From assembly GCF_016234775.1 (NCBI RefSeq), contig NZ_JACRAH010000021.1, forward strand, positions 124,001-188,000: a stretch of DNA of 64,000 bases, given 5' to 3'. This DNA is from Aquabacterium sp. GTDB lineage: Bacteria > Pseudomonadota > Gammaproteobacteria > Burkholderiales > Burkholderiaceae_C. Of this stretch, positions 17,787 to 25,781 are shown piece by piece; the stretch's first letter is position 1, and each line of letters begins with the position of its first letter. Under the pieces are notes generated by a model, which saw only the letters and a list, made by a program, of their open reading frames with translations, did no database searches and had not been told where the DNA came from. The translations under genes were made by a program, and so were the position numbers.

Positions 17787-18761
17787 TCAGGCTGAGCGTT
17801 GGCGGCGCACAGCAAGGCCTGTGAAGATCAAGCCCACCATCATCAAACCACTGGTCATGGGTTCGGGCACAGCCATCACCGAAGCAGCCATGTCCTTGCC
17901 AACCGCCAGATGGACCAGCGCGGTCGGGTGCACCTTGTCGAACAGGTAGTACTGATCGGGGTTACTGCATACCGGTGCAGACGAACCGCCACCAGCGTAA
18001 TCACCCGTCCAGCAACGATCGGTGACGTTGCCACCAAACACGCTCAGCTCATTGCGCACGATGCTCAGCATGGCGGGCGTGTTGTAGATGGACAGGTTCA
18101 TCCCGGCGCTGTTGGCCTCCAGGTTGTTCATCTGCGTGGTCAGCGCATTGTTGAACGATGCACTCAGGCCGCTCAGAACTGCTGAGGGAATCGCGCCCGA
18201 GGTGCCATAGAACGTGGTGCCCAGATCCGGCAGCAGGGGAATGAAGAAGTCGCGCGCGCCGGCACCGTACAGCGTGCCCACCTCGGTCACCAGGTTGGTC
18301 ACGGCCGTGGTCACGACGGCATTCATGTTCGAGAAGTTACCCGTGGCAATGGCTGCCAGGAAGTCATTGCCGCCACCCCAGACCACGTACAGCGAGTTGG
18401 CATCAGCAGGGCCGGCCGCCACATAGTTGTTGACCTGGCTGAGCATGCCGGTATTGGCCACCAGCGGGTTCTGCGCCTGGAACTGGTTGGCAGTGCCGGT
18501 CATGGCGCCACCGTAGGCGTAATCAACCAAAGGCAAGCCCAACTGCTGAGCCATCACTTCCACAGCCACCGAACCATTGGTGAAGCGACCATTGGCATAG
18601 GGCGCGGCGGGCACGGCGCCACCAAACTTCTGAGCGAGGTTGCCGTTGTCGGACAGGCTGTCGCCGAAGACGACCACCTGGTCATAAGCTTGCGCCGACG
18701 TGGCGGACAGGATTGCAATCAGGGCCACACTGGCGGCGGCCACAGCACGACGGATGGACAT
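17787..18761 (-). CDS. SGNH/GDSL esterase with PEP-CTERM anchor
   Basis: Secreted lipase/esterase of 324 residues. Signal peptide to about residue 25 (SAQA-YD), then the SGNH blocks: nucleophile FGDSLSDNGN (block I), VWGGGNDFLA (block III) and KVHPTALVH (block V) with the catalytic Asp/His. The C-terminus VPEPMTSGLMMVGLIFTGLAVRRQRSA is a PEP-CTERM signal, so the enzyme should be exported and held at the surface. Likely substrates are acyl or acetyl esters of lipids or polysaccharides; this is inferred from the family. Convergent with nth; upstream 133 bases hold no gene. Confidence 0.92.
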   Translation of the reverse strand: MSIRRAVAAASVALIAILSATSAQAYDQVVVFGDSLSDNGNLAQKFGGAVPAAPYANGRFTNGSVAVEVMAQQLGLPLVDYAYGGAMTGTANQFQAQNPLVANTGMLSQVNNYVAAGPADANSLYVVWGGGNDFLAAIATGNFSNMNAVVTTAVTNLVTEVGTLYGAGARDFFIPLLPDLGTTFYGTSGAIPSAVLSGLSASFNNALTTQMNNLEANSAGMNLSIYNTPAMLSIVRNELSVFGGNVTDRCWTGDYAGGGSSAPVCSNPDQYYLFDKVHPTALVHLAVGKDMAASVMAVPEPMTSGLMMVGLIFTGLAVRRQRSA

Positions 18762-18895
18762 GTACTGATCCCTGCTGAATATTGGATGATGAAAGCGGCA
18801 AAGATATCACCGACCCTTCCAGCAAGGCCGAGGCACGACACCCCTATGAGAGGGAAAGGGCCCTGAACAGGGGGCCCGCATGTCGCCAACAGGCG

Positions 18896-19810
18896 TCAAG
18901 TCAACCCAATCTGTATCGATGGGTAACGCAAACGCAGCTTCAACTCATCCTTCAGTCGGCGGTTCGTCAAGCGACGGGACTCGCTCATGAACGACAACTG
19001 CATCGGGCTCAGGCTGGCAGCCGCCTCTACCCTGCTGACGCGTGGTGATCGCGGCAGCCCGAAGTGATCGGCCACCCAATCGAAGTACTCACCCATGCGC
19101 ATGTCGGTGTCGTCACAGGCATGCACCACGCGCCCCGGCTTGCCGCGCCACATGGCCGCCAAGCAGGCACGCGCCAGGTCATCGGCATGGATATGGTTGG
19201 TGTACACGTCATCTTCGTGCCTTAGCAAAGGACTACCTCGGCGCACGCGATCACGCGGATCGCCGCCTTCGCGATCCAGCGCATAGATACCAGGGATACG
19301 CAGCACGCTGGCCCGGGTGCCTGAAGCCATCACCTCACGACGCCCCCACCACCGCACCAACGCTTCGGCGTGCACGCGGCGGCGCCCTCGGTCCGTAGCA
19401 GGCGCAACGGCGCGGGTCTCATCAAACATTGCGCCCTGGGCATCGCCGTACACGCCTGTGGTGCTGCCATAGACCAAGGACCGCACACCGCCACGCCCGC
19501 TCAAAGCTGCAAGCAATCTGCTGGTGCGTGGATCGGTGGCACCCGTGCCAGGCGGCGGGGCCAGATGCAGCACATGGGTAGCCAGGCCGGCCAATCGCCC
19601 CAGGCCGGCCGGCTGATCCAGGTTGCCGACCAGCGGCACGATGCCCGCCTCGCGCAAGGCCTGCACCTTGCCTGCTTGTGATGTCAGGGCCAGCACGCGG
19701 CAACGCGGCAGCAGTTGCTTCGCTGCCCGCAAGCCCACATCACCACAGCCCACGATCAGCACGCGCGTTTGACGAAACCGGGTATGTCGTGCGGGTTGGG
19801 GATAGAACAT
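18896..19810 (-). CDS. NAD(P)-dependent epimerase/dehydratase-type SDR protein
   Basis: Cytosolic Rossmann-fold protein of about 304 residues. VLIVGCGDVGLRAAKQL near the N-terminus is the nucleotide-binding GxGxxG-type motif; SLVYGSTTGVYGDAQGAMFDE and the following RRR.AE stretch sit where extended SDRs carry the catalytic Ser/Tyr/Lys, but the usual YxxxK is replaced by an RVHAEAL-type stretch, typical of the atypical YeeZ-like group. ATG at 19810 is chosen; a TTG five codons earlier is possible. Divergent from the flavin reductase at 19883. Substrate unknown. Confidence 0.8.
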   Translation of the reverse strand: MFYPQPARHTRFRQTRVLIVGCGDVGLRAAKQLLPRCRVLALTSQAGKVQALREAGIVPLVGNLDQPAGLGRLAGLATHVLHLAPPPGTGATDPRTSRLLAALSGRGGVRSLVYGSTTGVYGDAQGAMFDETRAVAPATDRGRRRVHAEALVRWWGRREVMASGTRASVLRIPGIYALDREGGDPRDRVRRGSPLLRHEDDVYTNHIHADDLARACLAAMWRGKPGRVVHACDDTDMRMGEYFDWVADHFGLPRSPRVSRVEAAASLSPMQLSFMSESRRLTNRRLKDELKLRLRYPSIQIGLT

Positions 19811-19882
19811 GGGGGCGTGCTGCAAAGTCTGAGCGAAAATCGACCCTGTGATTCTGAGGCCATCTTGATCGAGGTTGTGTTC

Positions 19883-20926
19883 ATGAGTTTTTCCGTCGCC
19901 ATCACGCCCAGCAACCGCACCTTCACCATGCAGCGTGATGAAACGGTGCTGAGTGCCGCCATCAATGCCGGCATCGGCCTGCCCTACGGCTGCAAGGACG
20001 GCGCCTGTGGCTCATGCAAGTGCAAGCTGGTGGAAGGGCGTGTGATCCACGGCGCGCATCAGGAAAAGGCGTTGAGCCTCAAGGACGAAGAAGCGGGCTA
20101 CATGCTGACCTGCTGCGCCACGCCACAGACCGATCTGGTGCTGGAGTGCAAGCAGGTGGTAGGTGTGGGCGACCATCCCGTGGTCAAGATGCCCACGCGG
20201 CTGACCAGCCTCACCCGGCTGGCACCCGATGTGATGGTGCTGCGCCTGCAACTGCCGGCCACCAACAACTTCGGCTTCCGTGCGGGGCAATACATCGAGT
20301 TCGTGCTCAAGGATGGCCAGCGCCGCAGCTACTCCATGGCCAATGCCCCGCATGCGGTCAAGGAGGCCGGGCCTGAAGGCATCGAGCTGCACATCCGCCA
20401 CATGCCGGGTGGCGTGTTCACCGATCAGGTTTTCAGCACCATGAAGGAAAAGGACATCCTGCGTGTGGAAGGCCCGTTCGGCACCTTCTTCCTGCGCGAT
20501 GAATCCGAGCGCCCGGTCGTGCTGCTGGGCTCGGGCACCGGCTTCGCGCCCCTCAAAGCCATCATCGAAGACATGCGCCACAAGGGCATCAGCCGCCCGA
20601 CCACGCTGTACTGGGGCTGCCGCAGCAAGGCGGATCTGTACATGCATGACTGGGCCGCGCAACAAGCCGCCGAGCTGCCTTGGCTGACCTACGTGCCCGT
20701 GCTGTCAGAGGCCAAACCGGAAGACAACTGGACCGGCCGCACCGGCTTCGTCCACCAGGCCGTGCTGGCTGACCTGCCCGATCTGTCTGCGCACGAGGTG
20801 TATGCCTGCGGTGCGCCCATCATGGTGCAATCAGCCCGTGAAGACTTCATCGCCAAGGCTGGCCTGCCCGAAGAGTATTTCTACGCCGATGCTTTCACGA
20901 GCGCTGCCGACAAGGCCTCATCCTGA
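19883..20926 (+). CDS. 2Fe-2S flavin reductase (CDP-6-deoxy-delta-3,4-glucoseen reductase-like)
   Basis: NAD(P)H-dependent oxidoreductase of 347 residues with an N-terminal plant-type 2Fe-2S ferredoxin domain (Cys37, Cys42, Cys45 and Cys77/78; YGCKDGACGSC), a FAD-binding domain (RSYSMANAPH) and a C-terminal NAD-binding domain (LLGSGTGFAPLKAIIED, YWGCR, ACGAPIMV). The AscD/RfbI-like name is customary for this architecture in Burkholderiales, although no deoxysugar genes are nearby; a general ferredoxin/flavin reductase role is at least as likely. Start chosen at the ATG with GAGG upstream giving MSFSVAITPSNRTF. Confidence 0.88.
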   Translation: MSFSVAITPSNRTFTMQRDETVLSAAINAGIGLPYGCKDGACGSCKCKLVEGRVIHGAHQEKALSLKDEEAGYMLTCCATPQTDLVLECKQVVGVGDHPVVKMPTRLTSLTRLAPDVMVLRLQLPATNNFGFRAGQYIEFVLKDGQRRSYSMANAPHAVKEAGPEGIELHIRHMPGGVFTDQVFSTMKEKDILRVEGPFGTFFLRDESERPVVLLGSGTGFAPLKAIIEDMRHKGISRPTTLYWGCRSKADLYMHDWAAQQAAELPWLTYVPVLSEAKPEDNWTGRTGFVHQAVLADLPDLSAHEVYACGAPIMVQSAREDFIAKAGLPEEYFYADAFTSAADKASS

Positions 20927-20962
20927 AGCCAGGCCCGCGCCACACCATCCAAGGAGCCCCAC

Positions 20963-21385
20963 ATGAGCTACGACACGAACAACATCTTTGCCAAGATCCT
21001 GCGCGGTGAAATCCCCTGCATCAAGCTGTATGAAGACGATCACACGCTGGCCTTCATGGACATCATGCCGCAGACCGAAGGCCATGCCCTGGTGATCCCC
21101 AAGGAGCACGCAGAGACCGTGTTCGAGCTGTCGGATGCCGCCGCGGCCGCCTGCATGAACACGGTGCGCAAGATCGGCAATGCGCAAAAGAAAGGCCTGG
21201 GCGCCGATGGCGTCGTGCTGATGCAGCTCAACGGCCCGGGCGCAGGCCAGACCGTGCCCCACTTTCACATCCATGTGATCCCGGGCTCCATTGCTGATCT
21301 GCGCAAGCCGCACGCCACCGTGATGGCGGATCAGACGCACTTGAAGGCGCTGGCTGCGAAGATTGTGGCAGCGTTGGAAGCCTGA
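20963..21385 (+). CDS. HIT-family nucleotide-binding hydrolase
   Basis: Histidine-triad protein of 140 residues with HFHIHVIPG (His100, 102, 104), the nucleoside phosphoramidase/hydrolase active site, and IPKEHAETVFEL typical of HinT-like proteins. AAGGAGCCCC precedes the ATG. It follows the flavin reductase by 36 bases and may be cotranscribed. The last 69 coding bases (21317-21385) recur with about 90 percent identity exactly 960 bases downstream, behind the coiled-coil gene; see the separate entries. Confidence 0.93.
   Translation: MSYDTNNIFAKILRGEIPCIKLYEDDHTLAFMDIMPQTEGHALVIPKEHAETVFELSDAAAAACMNTVRKIGNAQKKGLGADGVVLMQLNGPGAGQTVPHFHIHVIPGSIADLRKPHATVMADQTHLKALAAKIVAALEA
21317..21385 (+). 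repeat. 3' end of the HIT gene, duplicated 960 bases downstream
   Basis: These 69 bases match 22277-22345 at 62 positions with no gaps, ending exactly at the TGA stop codon in both copies. Weaker similarity continues about 20 bases upstream. The two copies bracket the coiled-coil gene. Confidence 0.9.
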
Positions 21386-21548
21386 ACACCCTCAACCGGC
21401 CTCATGCTGAACGGCCCCCACGATGAGGGGACATGGGGTCGTGTCACGGTGTTGACATCAAGCGAGCCCGTTCGCCATTTATCCTGCCTCTCCACGAATT
21501 TCAAAGCAGGAACCAGGCAGGTTCCATGACGAAAAGTGGGGAGACTTC

Positions 21549-22244
21549 ATGCGTCGGCCGTTTGTCATGGGCGTGCTTTGGCTATCGCTCGCTACGCCAG
21601 TTCTGGCAGAACCGAGCGAACCGCCAACCCAGCTGAGCCCGCTGGAAATCCGCATCCCCTCGATCACCAAGACGTGGAAGCGGCCAGAGGGAAGCAACGG
21701 GCCAGACATCACCATCGACGACATCGAGCGCTGCATGGGGCAGAACGCCGGCATGCGGCAAGCGGTCCAAGGAATCAAGCAAGAGCAATCCCAACTGGAA
21801 GGGGAGCAAGCTCAGCTAGCCGCCAAGCATGAAGAACTGGCGCAAGGCGCCCGAACGCTGGATACCAGGCGGCAGGCACATCAGGCCCGCGTGGATCAAT
21901 TCCATGCTGACAGTGCCAGCCTGGCGCGCCGCCTGGCCGACATCGAGAAACGAAAAAGCGCACCTGCGAAGACCAGGCAGGATATGGCGCAAACCAATCA
22001 ACTGGTTGCAGCCTATAACGCAGATGTGGCCAAGTTCAACGGCCTGCGGTCTGCGCTACTGCAAGAGGAAGGGGCGATCAATCAAGCTGTGGCGACCTAT
22101 AACGAAGACGCTGCGCGCACCAATCAGCTGGTGGCCGGGTTCAATGAGCGAAACGGTGGTTTTCAGCGCCGCGCGGCGGAGCTTGCCAATACATCGGCGG
22201 CGTACAACGCGAGTTGTGCGGGTGAGCGGGTTTTGCGCAAGTGA
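21549..22244 (+). CDS. exported coiled-coil protein with internal repeats
   Basis: Unrecognised 231-residue protein. Signal peptide of about 20 residues (ends VLA-EP), one cysteine near 62 (ERCMGQ) and one near the C-terminus (NASCAGE), separated by a long predicted coiled coil (about 70-220). The second half has repeats of the type (T/I)NQxVxxYN spaced 28 and 14 residues apart: TNQLVAAYN, INQAVATYN, TNQLVAGFN. GGGGAG precedes the ATG. It lies between the HIT gene and a degraded copy of the HIT 3' end, suggesting arrival by insertion. No function is proposed. Confidence 0.75.
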   Translation: MRRPFVMGVLWLSLATPVLAEPSEPPTQLSPLEIRIPSITKTWKRPEGSNGPDITIDDIERCMGQNAGMRQAVQGIKQEQSQLEGEQAQLAAKHEELAQGARTLDTRRQAHQARVDQFHADSASLARRLADIEKRKSAPAKTRQDMAQTNQLVAAYNADVAKFNGLRSALLQEEGAINQAVATYNEDAARTNQLVAGFNERNGGFQRRAAELANTSAAYNASCAGERVLRK

Positions 22245-22345
22245 GGCCCAAGTCTGACTTGTCGCGCACGCTTGCGACCGTGATGGCGGATCAGGGGCAC
22301 TTGACGGCGCTGGCTGCGAAGATTGTCGCGACGCTGGAAGCCTGA
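22241..22345 (+). pseudogene. remnant of a HIT gene 3' end
   Basis: Read in the frame ending at TGA 22343-22345, this gives LATVMADQGHLTALAAKI followed by VATLEA, against HATVMADQTHLKALAAKI then VAALEA in the intact HIT protein. Only about the last 28 residues are recognisable and the histidine triad is missing, so it cannot be functional. It follows directly on the coiled-coil gene stop. A GTG at 22241 could open a 34-residue frame, but no ribosome-binding site supports it. Confidence 0.8.
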
Positions 22346-22479
22346 TAGGCTTTCCAAACTGAGCCCCAAATGGAAACGCAGGGGACAGGTCGCATGAAGC
22401 CCTCGACAAGGGGGGCACTGCCGCCTGCAGATAACCAACAATGCAGCGGTCAATCAATACTGTTCAGGGAAATCACAAC

Positions 22480-23070
22480 ATGATCAATCGTTTCATTGGC
22501 ATGGCCGCCTTGTCATTAATCTTTGCCAGTACGGCCAAAGCCGAGACCGAGACCTGGCACCTTGAGGGCATCATTTACCGGGTGACCGAATCGGCCACCA
22601 ACATCCCTGATGGACTCCAAATCGATCAATCTTTCACGGTTGATTACATCATCGATGGTGATGCTCCATTTGACGGCTATGTAATTCACACCGCCGTTCA
22701 ACAGATCACCATCAATGGCAACAGCACTTTGGCGAATGGCCACATCGCAAGAGCAGGCCTGGGCCTGAACGTCACGCCAATGGACGCCATCTTTGGCTTG
22801 ACCTTTGTGTCATTCAATGCGCTGAACCTGGCCAGGACCCCCACGCCATCCACGCCCATCTCTGCGCATGAATTGTTGACACAGTACGCGCTCAGCCCAT
22901 CAACAAACTCGGGTGACATCCGATTCGACTTCAATGGTGGCGGCCATCCATCCGTCTGGGGGCATGTCAACAGTTTCGCCCAGACCGTGCCGGAACCTTC
23001 AAAGGGGCTACTCGGCGCACTCGGCCTGGTCGGCCTCTTGACCACTGTCCGACGCCACAAAGCCACGTAA
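22480..23070 (+). CDS. PEP-CTERM sorting domain protein, A/T-richer than neighbours
   Basis: Exported 196-residue protein: signal peptide ending near AKA-ET, a body beginning WHLEGIIYRVTESATN, and a terminal VPEPSKGLLGALGLVGLL plus the tail TVRRHKAT. AGGGA lies nine bases before the ATG at 22480. The coding sequence is visibly richer in A and T than the surrounding genes (runs such as AATCGATCAATC), consistent with recent transfer together with the neighbouring accessory stretch. It ends 34 bases before the convergent livF stop. Confidence 0.83.
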   Translation: MINRFIGMAALSLIFASTAKAETETWHLEGIIYRVTESATNIPDGLQIDQSFTVDYIIDGDAPFDGYVIHTAVQQITINGNSTLANGHIARAGLGLNVTPMDAIFGLTFVSFNALNLARTPTPSTPISAHELLTQYALSPSTNSGDIRFDFNGGGHPSVWGHVNSFAQTVPEPSKGLLGALGLVGLLTTVRRHKAT

Positions 23071-23104
23071 GACCAACGCCGTTTCCCATGTTGGAACGGC
23101 GGCC

Positions 23105-23881
23105 TCAAGCCCCCAGATAAGCCGCCTGCACCTGCGGATTACCCAGCAGGTCGCGGGCCGCGCCTGACAGCGCCACCTCCCCCGAATCGAGCACATAAGC
23201 GCGATCGGCCATCTCCAGTGCACGGTGCGCGTTCTGCTCGACCAGCAGCACCGTGACGCCCTGCCTGGCCACGTCCTGCACCACCTCGAAAATCTTGTCG
23301 ACCATGATGGGTGACAGGCCCATCGAAGGCTCATCCAGCAGCAGCAGCTTGGGTCGCGCCAGCAGGGCCCGGCCCATGGCCAGCATCTGCTGCTCGCCGC
23401 CCGACAAGGTGCCGGCCAGTTGCTTGTGGCGCTCTTTCAAGCGCGGGAATCGTTGGTAGACCGATTCAATGTCTGCTTCGATCTGCGCCTTGTCCTTGCG
23501 CAGATAAGCACCCATGCGCAGGTTCTCGTCGATGCTCATGCGCGTGAAGATGCCACGTCCTTCCGGCACCATGACCAGGCCTTGCGAGACCAGATCCCAG
23601 GCGCCCTGCCCCTTGATGCTGCGGCCCTGGTACAGCACCTCGCCAGCTTGCGGTGCGAGCAGGCCGCAGATGGCCTTGAGCGTGGTCGTCTTGCCGGCGC
23701 CATTGGCACCGATGAGGCTGACAAGTTCACCCTCGTGCAGTTCGAGGTTCAGGCTCTTGACGGCCTTGATGCCACCGTAAGCCACACTCAGTTGGCGGAT
23801 GGCCAGCAGGGGCGCCTGCGTAGACCGCACATCAGCATGCGACGAATCAGTCATGTTGGGCAATGTCGTGTGAGACGTCAT
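23105..23881 (-). CDS. livF: branched-chain amino acid-type ABC transporter ATPase LivF
   Basis: Cytoplasmic ATPase subunit of a HAAT-type importer, 258 residues. Walker A GANGAGKTTT, signature LSGGEQQML, Walker B LLLLDEPSMGLSP and switch histidine region are all present, and the N-terminal LSVAYGGIKAVKSLNLELHEGE is typical of LivF. Last gene of the livHMGF unit, ten bases after livG. Transported substrate may be branched-chain amino acids, amides, urea or short acids; the binding protein that would tell is not in the window. Confidence 0.93.
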   Translation of the reverse strand: MTSHTTLPNMTDSSHADVRSTQAPLLAIRQLSVAYGGIKAVKSLNLELHEGELVSLIGANGAGKTTTLKAICGLLAPQAGEVLYQGRSIKGQGAWDLVSQGLVMVPEGRGIFTRMSIDENLRMGAYLRKDKAQIEADIESVYQRFPRLKERHKQLAGTLSGGEQQMLAMGRALLARPKLLLLDEPSMGLSPIMVDKIFEVVQDVARQGVTVLLVEQNAHRALEMADRAYVLDSGEVALSGAARDLLGNPQVQAAYLGA

Positions 23882-23891
23882 GGTGCTCGGC

Positions 23892-24674
23892 TCAGGCTGT
23901 GGGTTGGTGGCCGCTGCCCAGGTAGGCGGCGATCACGGCCGGGTCACGCTGCACCTGGTCCGGCAAGCCGGATGCAATCAGCTTGCCCTGGTCCAGCACG
24001 GTGACGTGATCACACAAGCCCATGACCAGCTTCACATCGTGCTCGATCAGCAACACAGAACGGCCTTGCAGGCGAATGCGCTCGATCAGCTCACGCAATT
24101 GCAGCTTCTCGGTGGCGTTCATGCCGGCAGCAGGTTCATCCAGGGCCAGCAACTTGGGCTCGGTGGCCAGCGCGCGCGCGATCTCCAGGCGGCGTTGATC
24201 GCCATAGCTGAGCGTGCGTGCCGTCTGGTTCGCTTTGCCAGCCAGGCCCACGAATTCGAGCAGCGCCATCGCGTCACGGGTGATCAAACCTTCTTCATGC
24301 GTGAAGGCCTTGGTGCGCAACAGCGCCTGCCACCAGCCCACCTTGGTCCGCACATGACGGCCCACACGCACGTTGTCGAGCGCGCTCATGTCGGCAAACA
24401 GGCGTATGTTCTGGAAGGTGCGGGCAATGCCGGCCTGTGCCACCTTGTGCACGGCCGTGGGCTTGTAGGCCTTGCCGGCCAGCTCGAAGCGGCCTTGATC
24501 CGAAGGCACCAGGCCTGTGATCACGTTGAAGAATGTCGTCTTGCCCGCGCCATTGGGGCCGATCAGGCCATGCACATGGCCCGCAGTGATGCTCAGGCCC
24601 ACATCGCTCAAGGCCTGCACACCGCCAAAGCGCTTGGACACGCCCGCCACGGTCAACAAGGTAGCGGCACTCAT
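23892..24674 (-). CDS. livG: branched-chain amino acid-type ABC transporter ATPase LivG
   Basis: Partner ATPase of LivF, 260 residues. Walker A GPNGAGKTTFF, the LivG-specific FQNIRLFADMSALDNV insertion, signature LSYGDQRRLEIARAL and Walker B LLALDEPAAGMNATE are visible. A strong AAGGAGG lies before the ATG, inside the 3' end of livM; the ATGA overlap with the livM stop shows translational coupling. It feeds ATP hydrolysis to the LivH/LivM membrane pair. Confidence 0.94.
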   Translation of the reverse strand: MSAATLLTVAGVSKRFGGVQALSDVGLSITAGHVHGLIGPNGAGKTTFFNVITGLVPSDQGRFELAGKAYKPTAVHKVAQAGIARTFQNIRLFADMSALDNVRVGRHVRTKVGWWQALLRTKAFTHEEGLITRDAMALLEFVGLAGKANQTARTLSYGDQRRLEIARALATEPKLLALDEPAAGMNATEKLQLRELIERIRLQGRSVLLIEHDVKLVMGLCDHVTVLDQGKLIASGLPDQVQRDPAVIAAYLGSGHQPTA

Positions 24675-25768
24675 GCACGGCCTCCTTGTGCATCTTCATC
24701 AGGGATGAGGCGGTCTTCATGGCGCGGCGAAGGCCACAGACCACGCGGGCGCATCAGCATGATGCCGATCATGGCCAGGGCCACCAGCAACTGCCGCAGG
24801 ATGGCCGCATCGAGCCGCCCGCCCGTCATGGCTTGCAAGGGCCCCGCCACATGGCGCAGCACCTCGGGCAAGGCCGCCAGCAAGAAAGCACCCAGGATGA
24901 CGCCGGGGATGTGCCCCAGGCCACCCAGCACCACCATGGCCACGACCAGCACGGACTCCTGCAGACTGAAGGATTCGGGGGACACAAAGCCCTGGAAGCT
25001 GGCAAACAGCACGCCGGATACGCCACCAAAAGTGGCACCCAGGCCAAAGGCCAGCAGCTTGAGGTTGCGTGTGTTCAGGCCCATGGCTTTGGCGGCGATC
25101 TCGTCTTCACGGATGGCCATCCAGGCGCGACCCAATCGCGAATCATGCAAACGCAGGCACACGATCACGGCCACCACCACCACCGCCAGGAACAGGTAGT
25201 AGTGCAGGGTGACGGGCGGCAGCGTCAGGCCCGCCACATGCCAGGGCTCGCCCAGGCTCACGCCACCCACGCTGATGGGGTCGATGCTGTTGATGCCTTT
25301 GGGGCCGTTGGTGATGTTGAGGGGTGCATCCAGGTTATTCATGAACACGCGGATGATTTCGCCAAAGCCCAGCGTGACGATGGCGAGGTAGTCACCGCGC
25401 AGCTTCAGCGTGGGCGCGCCCAGCAGCACGCCGGCCAGGCCTGACACGCCTGCCGCAATCGGTATCGCCAGCCAGATCGGTGTGTGCAGGCCATCAGGGA
25501 ACATCGCCGCAATGGCCGGGATGTTCTCGGTCAGGTGCGGCGAGGCCAGCAAGGCGAACATGTAGGCGCCCACCGCATAGAAGGCGATGTAACCCAGGTC
25601 CAGCAGGCCGGCAAAGCCCACCACGATGTTGAGCCCCAGCGCCAGCAGGATGTAGAGCAAGGCCGTGTCAACAATGCGCACCCAGGCTTCGCCGAAGCCT
25701 TGCAGCAGCAGCGGCAACACGGCCAGGGCCACGGCGCTGATCAGAAAGGTTTGCAGACGGTTCTTCAT
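24671..25768 (-). CDS. livM: branched-chain amino acid-type ABC transporter permease LivM
   Basis: Membrane permease of 365 residues with about nine hydrophobic segments. Family landmarks are LLYILLALGLNIVVGFAGLLDLGYIAFYAVGAY and the GRAWMAIREDEIAAKAMG coupling loop that meets the ATPases. The ATG at 25768 is chosen since GAGGTG precedes it by about five bases; a longer frame reaching 25807 would overlap livH. Second gene of the transporter unit. Confidence 0.93.
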   Translation of the reverse strand: MKNRLQTFLISAVALAVLPLLLQGFGEAWVRIVDTALLYILLALGLNIVVGFAGLLDLGYIAFYAVGAYMFALLASPHLTENIPAIAAMFPDGLHTPIWLAIPIAAGVSGLAGVLLGAPTLKLRGDYLAIVTLGFGEIIRVFMNNLDAPLNITNGPKGINSIDPISVGGVSLGEPWHVAGLTLPPVTLHYYLFLAVVVVAVIVCLRLHDSRLGRAWMAIREDEIAAKAMGLNTRNLKLLAFGLGATFGGVSGVLFASFQGFVSPESFSLQESVLVVAMVVLGGLGHIPGVILGAFLLAALPEVLRHVAGPLQAMTGGRLDAAILRQLLVALAMIGIMLMRPRGLWPSPRHEDRLIPDEDAQGGRA

Positions 25769-25781
25769 CTTGCTCACCTCA

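Noticed and set aside
21386..22345. Insertion sequence or integron cassette carrying the coiled-coil gene
   Set aside because: No terminal inverted repeats, target-site duplication, attC-like fold or recombinase was found; only the HIT 3' duplication supports insertion.
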